NCBI RefSeq assembly: GCF_900215355.1
Contig: NZ_OBEA01000003.1
Location: 372,001 to 436,000 of the forward strand
Source of the DNA: Pseudooceanicola antarcticus
GTDB lineage: Bacteria > Pseudomonadota > Alphaproteobacteria > Rhodobacterales > Rhodobacteraceae
DNA length: 64,000 nucleotides
Direction of reading: 5' to 3'
Position numbers and translations under genes: made by a program. This document shows positions 16,987 through 24,756 of this stretch, one piece after another (positions within the stretch are counted from its first letter, which is position 1; each line of letters begins with the position of its first letter). The notes beneath the pieces are model-generated. The model did no database searches. It saw only the letters and a program-made list of their open reading frames with translations, and had not been told where the DNA came from.

Positions 16987-19383
16987 TCAGGCCAGGCCGG
17001 CTTCCTGCATCAGGCGCTCTGCCTCCGCCTCTTCCAGACGGGCGCGGCCCTCGCCCTCGACCGGGACCTTTCCGACCTCGAGAAAGAGCGGCGCGGCAAG
17101 CGGCGAGACCCGCGACAGGCGCAGGTGGTCGATGCCCGAGATCCGGTCCAGCATCTCTTCGATGCGGCCGAAGTCGACGAGGCCGCGCATGGCCTCTTCG
17201 CGGGTGATCTGCATCAGCAGGTGGTCGGGGTCGTAGCGGTGCAGCGTGTCATAGAGGATGTCCGACGAGAAGGTCGCCTGCCGCCCGGACTTGCGTGCCT
17301 GGGGCGTCACCCGGTTGATCAGCCCCGAGATCGTGGCCGAGGCGCGGAAGGTGCGTTTCATCACCGCATTGCCCGACAGCCAGCCCTCAAGCCCCTCCTG
17401 CAGCGCGGCACGGTCGAAGAGTGGCTCGGGGTCGCTGACCTGATCGAGCCCCCAGATCAGTGTGGCGTAGTCGGTGGCGACGAAACCGAGGGGGGCGAGA
17501 CCCAGCTCCTCCATTCGCTTGGTCAGCAGCAGGCCCAGGGTCTGCATCGCGTTGCGACCGGCAAAGCCATAGGCCACCAGGTGCTGGCGCCCGTCATGGG
17601 GGAAACTCTCGATCAGCAGCCGTCCGGGCTGCGGCAGGCGCGAGACCTCGCGTTGCAACGAGAGCCATTCTGCGGTATGGGCGGGCAGGCCGGGCCAGCT
17701 GTCCTGGCTGAACATGCGCAGGATGCGGTGCGAAAGCTGGGTGGAGGTGGCGAACTTGGTGCCCGAGAAGACCGCCACCTTGGGCTTGCGCCCCGGATCG
17801 CGGCTGACCTCGACGGTCATTCCGCGCAGCCCCTCGTAGCGCACGATGCGGCCGCCGATGAGGAAGGTATCACCGGGCGTGAGCGAGGCGGCGAAACCCT
17901 CTTCGACCTCACCCAGGGCCCGCCCGCCGCCGCGCTTCATCCGCACCTTCAGGGTGTCGCTGTCCTGGATCGTGCCGGCGTTCATGCGGATGAGCTGCGC
18001 CGCTCGCGGGTCGCGCAGCTGCCATTGCCCGTCCGGGCGCTGTTTCAGCCGCTGCCACTGGTCATAGGCGCGCAGGGCGTAGCCACCCGTTGCCACGAAC
18101 TCCAGGCAATCGTCGAACTCGGCGCGGGTGAGCGTCGCATAGGGCCCGGCAGAGGCGACCTCGGCGAAAAGCGCATCGGGCTCCAGCGGGCCCGAGCAGG
18201 CGGCGATCAGGATTTGCTGGCACAGCACATCCCGAGGCCCCGGTCCGCGCGGGTCGCCGTCCAGGTCATTTTCCTGCACCGCCTCCAGCGCGGCCACGCA
18301 TTCCACGACCTCGAAGCGGTTGGCCGGCACCAGCAGCGCCTTGGAGGGCGCATTGTAGCGGTGGTTGGCGCGGCCGATCCGCTGCACCAGCCGCTTGACG
18401 TTCTTCGGTGCGCCGACCTGGATCACCAGGTCCACGTCGCCCCAGTCGATGCCCAGGTCGAGGCTGCCGGTACAGACCACCGCCCGCAGCCGTCCCTGCA
18501 CCATGGCCTTCTCGACCCGCTCGCGTTGCTGGCGGTCGAGCGAGCCGTGGTGGATGCCGATCGGCAGCCCCTCTTCGTTGGCCATCCAGAGATTGTGGAA
18601 GAAGATCTCGGCCTGGGCGCGGGTGTTGTGGAAGATCAGCGTGATGCGATGCTGGCGGATCTGTTCCAGCACCTCGGGGATGGCATAGGCGCCGCCGCCA
18701 CCGGACCAGGGCGGAGGGGTATCGACCTGCAACATGCGGATGTCAGGCGCCGGTCCGGGATCGGCTTGCAGGATGGTGCAGGGATCGGGGTGGCGGGCCA
18801 GGAAATGGGCCAGGGCTGGCGGGTCCTCGACTGTGGCCGACAGGCCCACCCGGCGCAGGCCGGGGCAGAGCCGGTCGAGCCGCGCCAGGCCCAGCATCAG
18901 CTGATCGCCGCGCTTGCTTTCTGCCAGGGCGTGGATCTCGTCCACCACCACCCGTTTCAGCCCGGAGAAGATGCGCGGTGCGTCCTCGTAGCTCAGCAGC
19001 AGGGCCAGGCTTTCGGGCGTGGTCAGCAGGATATGCGGCGGGTCTGCGCGCTGGCGGCGCTTGACCGTGTAGGAGGTGTCGCCGGTACGGTCCTCGATGC
19101 GGATCGGCAGCGCCATCTCTTCAACCGGGGTCGAGAGGTTGCGGCGGATATCGGCAGCCAGCGCCTTCAGCGGCGAGATATAGAGCGTGTGCAGCCCCTG
19201 GTGGCTGCCATCAGCGAGCTCCAGCAGGCTGGGCAGAAAGCCGGCCAGGGTCTTGCCGCCGCCGGTCGGGGCGATGAGCAGCAGCGCGCCTTCATCCCGG
19301 CGCGCCAGCATCTCTTGCTGGTGCGGGTGGATCTGCCAGCCGCGCTTGGCGAACCAGTCCGGGAAGGGGGCGGGAAGGGTCAT
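16987..19383 (-). CDS. ligase-associated DEXH-box helicase (Lhr-like)
   Basis: This 798-residue protein is a superfamily 2 helicase with an Lhr-core architecture. Motif I APTGGGKTLAGFLPSL lies near residue 38, motif II VVVDEIHAL near 145, motif III LSATVE near 178, and motif VI QRIGRANHRYN near 343. A winged-helix and Lhr C-terminal domain runs to the end, including the HPHQ Q-motif-like start. It belongs to the ligase-associated DNA damage response group with PdeM just downstream. A long open frame on the opposite strand is a shadow. It probably unwinds damaged DNA for end processing; this is inferred from the family. Confidence 0.92.
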   Translation of the reverse strand: MTLPAPFPDWFAKRGWQIHPHQQEMLARRDEGALLLIAPTGGGKTLAGFLPSLLELADGSHQGLHTLYISPLKALAADIRRNLSTPVEEMALPIRIEDRTGDTSYTVKRRQRADPPHILLTTPESLALLLSYEDAPRIFSGLKRVVVDEIHALAESKRGDQLMLGLARLDRLCPGLRRVGLSATVEDPPALAHFLARHPDPCTILQADPGPAPDIRMLQVDTPPPWSGGGGAYAIPEVLEQIRQHRITLIFHNTRAQAEIFFHNLWMANEEGLPIGIHHGSLDRQQRERVEKAMVQGRLRAVVCTGSLDLGIDWGDVDLVIQVGAPKNVKRLVQRIGRANHRYNAPSKALLVPANRFEVVECVAALEAVQENDLDGDPRGPGPRDVLCQQILIAACSGPLEPDALFAEVASAGPYATLTRAEFDDCLEFVATGGYALRAYDQWQRLKQRPDGQWQLRDPRAAQLIRMNAGTIQDSDTLKVRMKRGGGRALGEVEEGFAASLTPGDTFLIGGRIVRYEGLRGMTVEVSRDPGRKPKVAVFSGTKFATSTQLSHRILRMFSQDSWPGLPAHTAEWLSLQREVSRLPQPGRLLIESFPHDGRQHLVAYGFAGRNAMQTLGLLLTKRMEELGLAPLGFVATDYATLIWGLDQVSDPEPLFDRAALQEGLEGWLSGNAVMKRTFRASATISGLINRVTPQARKSGRQATFSSDILYDTLHRYDPDHLLMQITREEAMRGLVDFGRIEEMLDRISGIDHLRLSRVSPLAAPLFLEVGKVPVEGEGRARLEEAEAERLMQEAGLA

Positions 19384-19432
19384 CCCATCAGAGATAGGGG
19401 CAAGGCGGGGGCTTGGCGAGGGGGCAGCGCGC

Positions 19433-20053
19433 TCAGATGTCCTGACCCATCCAGAAGGTGCCGGGGGCGGGTCCGGTCAGCGCTTCGGGCAGGGGGACGA
19501 AGCCGCACTTGGCCCAGAAGGCCTGGCCGCCGGGATTGCCGAGGTTGACGCCGACATGCAGGCCCGTGACGCCCGCGTCACGGGCTGCCGCGCGCCAGCG
19601 CTCGAAGAGGGCGCGGCCCATGCCATGCCCCTGCAGCCTGGGCAGGATGTTCATGTGCATATGGGCGGGGTATCGGGCCACCACGCCCTCGGGGGCCGGG
19701 GTGGGCGCATGGATGAAGGCGGCACGCGCCTGCTCGGGGCTGCGCGCCTCGGGAGGGATCGCGGAGGGATCGGGGTAGCGCGCGCGACATGCGGGCCACC
19801 AGTCGGCCTCTAGCCGGGCTTCCCAGGCGCGGGTGTCGGGGTTGCCCGTCACGTAGCCCGCCACGCCCTGCGCATCCTCGGCCACGAAGGTCAGCTCGGG
19901 GGCGAGAACACCGTAGGGAGCGGCGTAGATCTCTCCCATCAGGCGGGGATCGGAATAGAGCGCTGTGGCATCGCGCCCCGCATCCCCGGTCTTCAGGCAG
20001 ATCTGGTAGAGCGCTTCCAGATCGCCCGGCTGATAGGCACGCAGCTGCGGCAT
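19433..20053 (-). CDS. GNAT family acetyltransferase
   Basis: This 206-residue protein begins MPQLRAYQPGDLEALYQICLKTG, a typical GNAT beta1-alpha1. The acetyl-CoA loop is LQGHGMGRALFERW at about 147-160, and the C-terminal strand is GQAFWAKCGF. The long middle segment (EARLEADWWPACRARYPDP) resembles the bacterial relatives of the acetyltransferase-like domain of O-GlcNAcase. The acceptor is unknown. It lies 49 bases beyond the helicase start on the same strand, so it may be first in that operon. Confidence 0.82.
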   Translation of the reverse strand: MPQLRAYQPGDLEALYQICLKTGDAGRDATALYSDPRLMGEIYAAPYGVLAPELTFVAEDAQGVAGYVTGNPDTRAWEARLEADWWPACRARYPDPSAIPPEARSPEQARAAFIHAPTPAPEGVVARYPAHMHMNILPRLQGHGMGRALFERWRAAARDAGVTGLHVGVNLGNPGGQAFWAKCGFVPLPEALTGPAPGTFWMGQDI

Positions 20054-20106
20054 GTGGGGTCTCCTCTCCCTTTGGCCGCAGAGCTAGGGGGCCAGTGGTT
20101 CAGAGG

Positions 20107-20769
20107 TCAACCCTCTTCGGGGAGCTCGTTCTTCAGCTTCTCGCGCAGGGCTTCGATGGTCGGCTCGAAACGGGTCTGATCCTTCTGCGCGGCTTCCTCT
20201 GACCAGGTCGAGAAACGGTCGAGCAGGGGGATGAAATGTTCGACCTCCGCGCTGTCCCAGTTCTTGATGTAATCGCCGAGGATCATGAATTTCAGCGTCC
20301 GCACGGCCTCGACCGTGAGCCTGCCCTTGTCGGTCAGCTCGACGATGGTGCGCCGCGCGTCCTGCTGGCTGACGCCGCGCCGCAGGTAGCCCTGGCCGAT
20401 CAGGTCCGAGACCAGCCGCGAGGCGCGCGACGGGTCGATGGAGAGCCGGCAGGCGATGGTCGAGACCATGGTCTCGCCGCTTTCCTCGCCGAATTCATTG
20501 GTGGGGGCACTGGTGGCCATGAGCACGTCGAGCTTCGACAGGTCGATATCCAGGTTCAGCCGGTCCAGAGCCATCTTGCCCAATTCGCGCCGACCGACGC
20601 GACGACGCCACTTCTGCAGCACCGCGTCGATGGCCAGCGCCTGACGCGTGGCCGTCTCGGGAATGCCGGCCTCGGCCAGAAGCGCGGCAAGGTCCTCTTC
20701 TTTGATGGCTATGGGTCTACCCTCCCCTGGATCATTTGCATGCTGTTGACATGTAATTGCGATCTGCAT
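20107..20769 (-). CDS. MarR family transcriptional regulator
   Basis: The protein has up to 220 residues, with a winged-helix core: ETMVSTIACRLSIDPSRASRLVSDLIGQGYLRRG (recognition helix) and DARRTIVELTDKGR (wing). It is divergent from the exporter gene and probably represses it. The start is uncertain. The only in-frame ATG is at 20767-20769, without a ribosome-binding site and inside the exporter promoter. A perfect GGGGAGGG site (20722-20729 on this strand) is instead followed after 7-8 bases by ATA at 20710-20712 and a little further by ATC. Initiation at a rare codon would give a protein of about 200 residues starting IAIKEEDL. Confidence 0.85.
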   Translation of the reverse strand: MQIAITCQQHANDPGEGRPIAIKEEDLAALLAEAGIPETATRQALAIDAVLQKWRRRVGRRELGKMALDRLNLDIDLSKLDVLMATSAPTNEFGEESGETMVSTIACRLSIDPSRASRLVSDLIGQGYLRRGVSQQDARRTIVELTDKGRLTVEAVRTLKFMILGDYIKNWDSAEVEHFIPLLDRFSTWSEEAAQKDQTRFEPTIEALREKLKNELPEEG

Positions 20770-20774
20770 ATATA
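20736..20774 (+). promoter_or_regulatory. exporter promoter with overlapping operator-like palindrome
   Basis: TTGACA (20746-20751), 17-base spacer, TATATA (20769-20774) is a near-perfect sigma-70 promoter directed at the exporter. An interrupted palindrome TTGCATG-N7-CATGTAA (20736-20756) covers the -35 box. Such a site is expected for binding by the divergent MarR regulator; that assignment is inference. Confidence 0.7.
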
Positions 20775-20865
20775 GGCTTCAATCCAGTTTATCAAGGCGG
20801 AGAAGTCCCTGTCACCAGTAGAGGTGTATCAGCGGCCCCGCTGGCTATCCAAGAAGCAGACATTC

Positions 20866-22458
20866 ATGAGTACCCCATCCGAAAGCGCCCCGCCGGCGCC
20901 GAATTCAGCAGCCCCGGAAGAGGCTGCCCTGCCTGATCCCGCCCTGCGCCGCGTCGTGATGATCGCCGTGGCGCTGACGCTTTTCCTGGCCTCGACCGGG
21001 CAGAGCATCGTGGCCACCGCCCTTCCCGAGATTGTCAGCGATCTTGGCGGGTTGAGCTACATCACCTGGGTTGTCACCGCCTATCTCCTGGCCTCGACCA
21101 TCGGCGCGCCGATCGCCGGCAAGCTGGGCGACATGTACGGCCGCAAAATCGTGCTGCAATGTGCCATCGGCATCTTCCTGGTGGGCGGCTGGATCGCCGG
21201 CGCGGCCCTCAACATGCCGATGCTGGTCGTGGGTCGGGTGATCCAGGGCTTCGGGGGCGGCTCGCTGATCGTGGTCTCGATGGCCGTGGTGGCCGATCTG
21301 CTGCCCCCGCGGGAACGGGCGAAGGCGCAGGGCATGCTCTCGGGCGTCTTCGGCGTCTCGACCGTGCTGGGCCCGCTTGCGGGCGGTTTCCTGGTGCAGA
21401 CCGTGGGCTGGCACTGGATCTTCTACGTCAACATCCCCTTCGGCGTCCTGGCCTTTGCCGTGCTGACCCGCACGTTGAAAAGCCGCGACGACCAGGTGAA
21501 GCACAAGATGGATTACCTGGGCGCGGTGCTGCTGATGGTGCTTCTGTCCTCAACGGTGCTGGTCGCCACCCTTGGCGGCTCGACCCTGGCCTGGGACTCT
21601 GCGCCGATGCTGGTGCTGCTGGCCACGGTGGTGCTGGCGTTGGCCGGGTTCATCCGGGCCGAGGCCCGCGCGGCCGAGCCTGTGCTGCCGCTGCCTCTCT
21701 TTCGCATCCGCAACTTCGTCGCCGCCAATGGGGTCAACCTGCTGATCGGCATGGCGATGTTCGGCACCATCTCCTTCATCCCGATGTTCCTGCAGGTGGT
21801 GAAGGGCGTGGCCCCGGCCGAGAGCGGTGTCTACATGATCGCCATCATGGCCGGTCTCATCGGCCTGTCCTTCACCGCCGGGCGGGTGATGACCTACACC
21901 GGGCGCTACAAGTTCCTGCCCAATATCTCGACCCTGGTGCTGATGCTGGCGCTGCTGATGCTCTCGACCGTGGGCCCCGAGACGCCGCTGTGGCAGATCA
22001 CGCTGAACCTCTTCTTCGTCGGCGTGGGCATCGGGCCGACCATGTCCGTTGGCATCGTCGCCATCCAGACCTCGGTCCCGCGAGAGCACCTGGGCGTGGG
22101 AACCGCCTCTGCCAACATGTTCCGCCTCACCGGCGGCTCTGTCGGCACCTCGATCTTCGGGGCGATCTTCAATCACGGGCTGGCGACCGAGGTGCAGCCG
22201 CTGCTGCCGCAGGTCGGGAACGCCTCCGAGATCACCACCTCGCTCATCGCCTCGCTCGAGCCGGGCCTGCATGCGCAGGTGGTGCAGGCCTTCACCCATG
22301 CGCTGCAACCGCTCTTCGTGGTCGGCGCGGGTGCTGCGGTGCTGGCCTTCGTGGCCTCGCTCTGCCTGCATGAGAAACCGCTGGACGACGGCCCGGCCGC
22401 GCCGCGCGCGGCGGCAGGGCGCAAGGAGGCGGGCACCCAGGTGGCCCCGGCCGAGTAG
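20866..22458 (+). CDS. MFS multidrug exporter, DHA2 (14-helix) family
   Basis: This 530-residue inner-membrane protein has 14 predicted membrane helices. MFS motif A is GKLGDMYGRK in loop 2-3, and the DHA2/EmrB-type motif C region is GPLAGGFLVQTVGWHWIFYVNIPFG. Drug:H+ antiport is inferred from the family. The ATG at 20866 begins a short hydrophilic N-terminus rich in Pro/Ala; a GTG at 20824 is possible. The long 5' leader (about 85 bases) follows a strong promoter. The divergent MarR gene suggests induction by a toxic compound. It converges with map. Confidence 0.9.
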   Translation: MSTPSESAPPAPNSAAPEEAALPDPALRRVVMIAVALTLFLASTGQSIVATALPEIVSDLGGLSYITWVVTAYLLASTIGAPIAGKLGDMYGRKIVLQCAIGIFLVGGWIAGAALNMPMLVVGRVIQGFGGGSLIVVSMAVVADLLPPRERAKAQGMLSGVFGVSTVLGPLAGGFLVQTVGWHWIFYVNIPFGVLAFAVLTRTLKSRDDQVKHKMDYLGAVLLMVLLSSTVLVATLGGSTLAWDSAPMLVLLATVVLALAGFIRAEARAAEPVLPLPLFRIRNFVAANGVNLLIGMAMFGTISFIPMFLQVVKGVAPAESGVYMIAIMAGLIGLSFTAGRVMTYTGRYKFLPNISTLVLMLALLMLSTVGPETPLWQITLNLFFVGVGIGPTMSVGIVAIQTSVPREHLGVGTASANMFRLTGGSVGTSIFGAIFNHGLATEVQPLLPQVGNASEITTSLIASLEPGLHAQVVQAFTHALQPLFVVGAGAAVLAFVASLCLHEKPLDDGPAAPRAAAGRKEAGTQVAPAE

Positions 22459-22517
22459 GCCTTTCTTCGAGGTTCGGATTACAGGCGCGTCGCCCCTCGG
22501 AGCGGCGCGTCTTGTCG

Positions 22518-23267
22518 TCAGCCGGGCAGGGTCAGCACGATGGCGCCCTTCTCGGTCGCCACCACGGTATGTTCATATTGCACCACGGGCGCCGGCGGGT
22601 CGGCATAGAGCGTCCAGCCGTCATCGCCCTGATCGGCCCAGATCCCGCCGGTGGACAGGAAGGGCTCGATGGTGAAGACCAGACCCTTCTCGATCCGGCG
22701 GCGGTCATTGCGGGTGGGCCAGGTGGCGATCTCTTCGGGGTATTCGTGCAGCGAGGCACCGACGCCATGGCTGGCGAGATTGCGGATCAGCGTATAGCCG
22801 CGCGCCTCGGCGAAGCGGCCGATGGCATTGCCGATGCCCGCCAGGGGCTTGCCGGCGGCTACCTGGTTGATGCCGATCTGCATGGCCCGGCGGCCATCCT
22901 TGCAGAGCCTTTCCAGCTGAGGCTTCACTGGGCCCACCCGGAAGGTGGCGCCGGTATCGGCAAAGGCCCCGTCCTTCGAGGCCGAGACGTCGATATTGAC
23001 CAGGTCTCCCTCGCGGATCACCCGCGTACCGGGGATGCCATGGGCGATCTCCTCGTTGACGCTGATGCAGGTGGCGCCGGGAAAGTCATAGGTCGACTGC
23101 GGTGCCGAGACCGCGCCCGCGCGCTCGAGCATCGCGGCGCCCAGGCGATCGAGTTCCAGGGTGGTCATACCGGGCTCCAGCGCCTTTCCCATGGCCTGAA
23201 GCACATTGGCGCAGATCCGGCCGATCTCGCGCAGGGCGGCCAGCTCTTCTTCCTGGGTGATCGTCAT
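22518..23267 (-). CDS. map: type I methionine aminopeptidase
   Basis: This enzyme removes the initiator Met from nascent proteins. The product has 249 residues. The dinuclear metal ligands of the pita-bread fold are visible: the Asp pair in NIDVSASKDGAFADTGATF, His in LASHGVG, Glu in FTIEPF and the final Glu in QYEHTV. The substrate-binding His is in NEEIAHGIPG. No N-terminal zinc-finger extension is present, so it is the class Ia type. It is convergent with the exporter gene. Confidence 0.95.
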   Translation of the reverse strand: MTITQEEELAALREIGRICANVLQAMGKALEPGMTTLELDRLGAAMLERAGAVSAPQSTYDFPGATCISVNEEIAHGIPGTRVIREGDLVNIDVSASKDGAFADTGATFRVGPVKPQLERLCKDGRRAMQIGINQVAAGKPLAGIGNAIGRFAEARGYTLIRNLASHGVGASLHEYPEEIATWPTRNDRRRIEKGLVFTIEPFLSTGGIWADQGDDGWTLYADPPAPVVQYEHTVVATEKGAIVLTLPG

Positions 23268-23322
23268 CTCGGGTGTCCTTCGTGGTTCTGCCCGGCAAGC
23301 TAGCGGAAGGCGGCACGGGACA

Positions 23323-24636
23323 CTAGCGGATGATATCCTCGTCCCGGACGAACATGTTGGCCCAGGCGCGGTCGATGAGCTCGGGGCTCATCTGGTTGGG
23401 GATGCCCTCGAACTGGCAGATCGCGATCATCTGGTCGATCAGGAAGACCGGCTGGTAGTTGGCGAAGACATTGCCGATGGCCGGATACTTGTGCTTCAGC
23501 AGGTGTCGCAGGGCGGCCTCCGAGAGCGGCATTTGTTTCTTGCGCGCCACCAAGGCGAAGACCTTCAGGAAGTTCTCCTGCGTCGGGCCCTCGATCTTGA
23601 TCTTGAAGAAGATCCTCCGCAGGGCGGCCTGGTCGAAGATCTCGTTCGGGTGGAAGTTGGTCGAGAAGATCACCAGCGTGTCGAAGGGGACCTCGAACTT
23701 CTCGCCCGATTGCAGGGTCAGGATGTCCTTGTCTTCCTCAAGCGGCACGATCCAGCGGTTGATCAGCGCCTGTGGCGGTTCGGCCTGGCGGCCAAGGTCG
23801 TCGACGATGAAGACCCCGCCGGTGGCCTTCATCTGCAGCGGGGCCTGATAGGTGCGCGCGACCGGGTTGTACTGCAGGTTCAGCATGTCCAGCGTAAGCT
23901 CGCCGCCGGTGATCACCGTGGGCCGCTCGCAGCGCAGGTAGCGCGTGTCGTAGCGGTTGGCGGCGCGGCGCAGCTGGCTCGGGTCGTCCTCCTGCTCTTC
24001 GGCGAGCGTATGGATGATGGGATCGTAGACCGTGATCACCTGGCCCGAGTATTCCACCGCGCGGGGCACGTAGATCCGGTCTCCGAGCGCGTCGCGGATG
24101 CCGTTCGAGATCGAGGACTTGCCGTTGCCCGGCGGGCCGTACATCAGGATGGAGCGTCCCGACGAGATCGCCGGGCCGAGGTTGCCGATCAGCTCTGCGG
24201 GCAGGATCAGATGCGCCATGGCACCTTCCAGGCGCGCCCGGCTCATCTGGATGTCGCGCACCGATTGCCGCTCTACCTGCTGGCGGTAGACCTCGAGAGG
24301 GACGGGCATGGCGCCGAAATATTCCGATTGCGCCAGCGCATCCAGCGCCCGCGCGCGGCCGTTGTCGGTCAGCTGGTAGCCCATCTCACCGGCAGAGGAG
24401 GCCGACATGCTGCCGGTGGCTTCCAGCAGCAGCTGATCGCGGCATAGATCGACCAGCTCCTGGGTCACGGCCACGGGCAGGCAGACGGCCTTCGCCATGT
24501 CGCTGACCCTGTCGGTATTCTTGCGGAAGATGGTCTTGATGAGGATGTCGCGCATCATCACCAGCGGCAGGCGCATCTCTTCCAGGGTGCGCGGAGCCGG
24601 GGGTGCCAGAACGCCGCTCTGAGGCTGCATGTTCAT
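23323..24636 (-). CDS. AAA-type ATPase next to the tad locus, function unknown
   Basis: This is a 437-residue cytoplasmic protein. An N-terminal segment (about 15-90) looks winged-helix-like (TDRVSDMAKAVCLPVAVTQELVDLCR). The ATPase module follows, with Walker A MYGPPGNGKSS near residue 165, Walker B GGVFIVDDLGRQ near 275 and a sensor region LVIFSTNFHPNEIFDQAALRRIFFKI. No substrate domain is recognised. The start has a perfect AGGAGGG site. It is divergent from the GT-C-like gene and separated from the pilus genes by it. A role in pilus biogenesis or regulation is suggested only by position. Confidence 0.75.
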   Translation of the reverse strand: MNMQPQSGVLAPPAPRTLEEMRLPLVMMRDILIKTIFRKNTDRVSDMAKAVCLPVAVTQELVDLCRDQLLLEATGSMSASSAGEMGYQLTDNGRARALDALAQSEYFGAMPVPLEVYRQQVERQSVRDIQMSRARLEGAMAHLILPAELIGNLGPAISSGRSILMYGPPGNGKSSISNGIRDALGDRIYVPRAVEYSGQVITVYDPIIHTLAEEQEDDPSQLRRAANRYDTRYLRCERPTVITGGELTLDMLNLQYNPVARTYQAPLQMKATGGVFIVDDLGRQAEPPQALINRWIVPLEEDKDILTLQSGEKFEVPFDTLVIFSTNFHPNEIFDQAALRRIFFKIKIEGPTQENFLKVFALVARKKQMPLSEAALRHLLKHKYPAIGNVFANYQPVFLIDQMIAICQFEGIPNQMSPELIDRAWANMFVRDEDIIR

Positions 24637-24756
24637 TCGTCCCTCCTCATGCGTCTCATGCGTAAGCGTATTCGGTTTTCCCTTTCCCGTCAGTCAGAAA
24701 AGCGGTGCAAAGGCCTTTTTGCCCGCCTAGAGTGCGGCGAAAACAATGAGGGTAGG

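Noticed and set aside
16975-19548. Open frame of 857 codons on the plus strand, opposite the DEXH helicase
   Set aside because: It is a shadow of a gene with clear helicase motifs; no ribosome-binding site or family signature.
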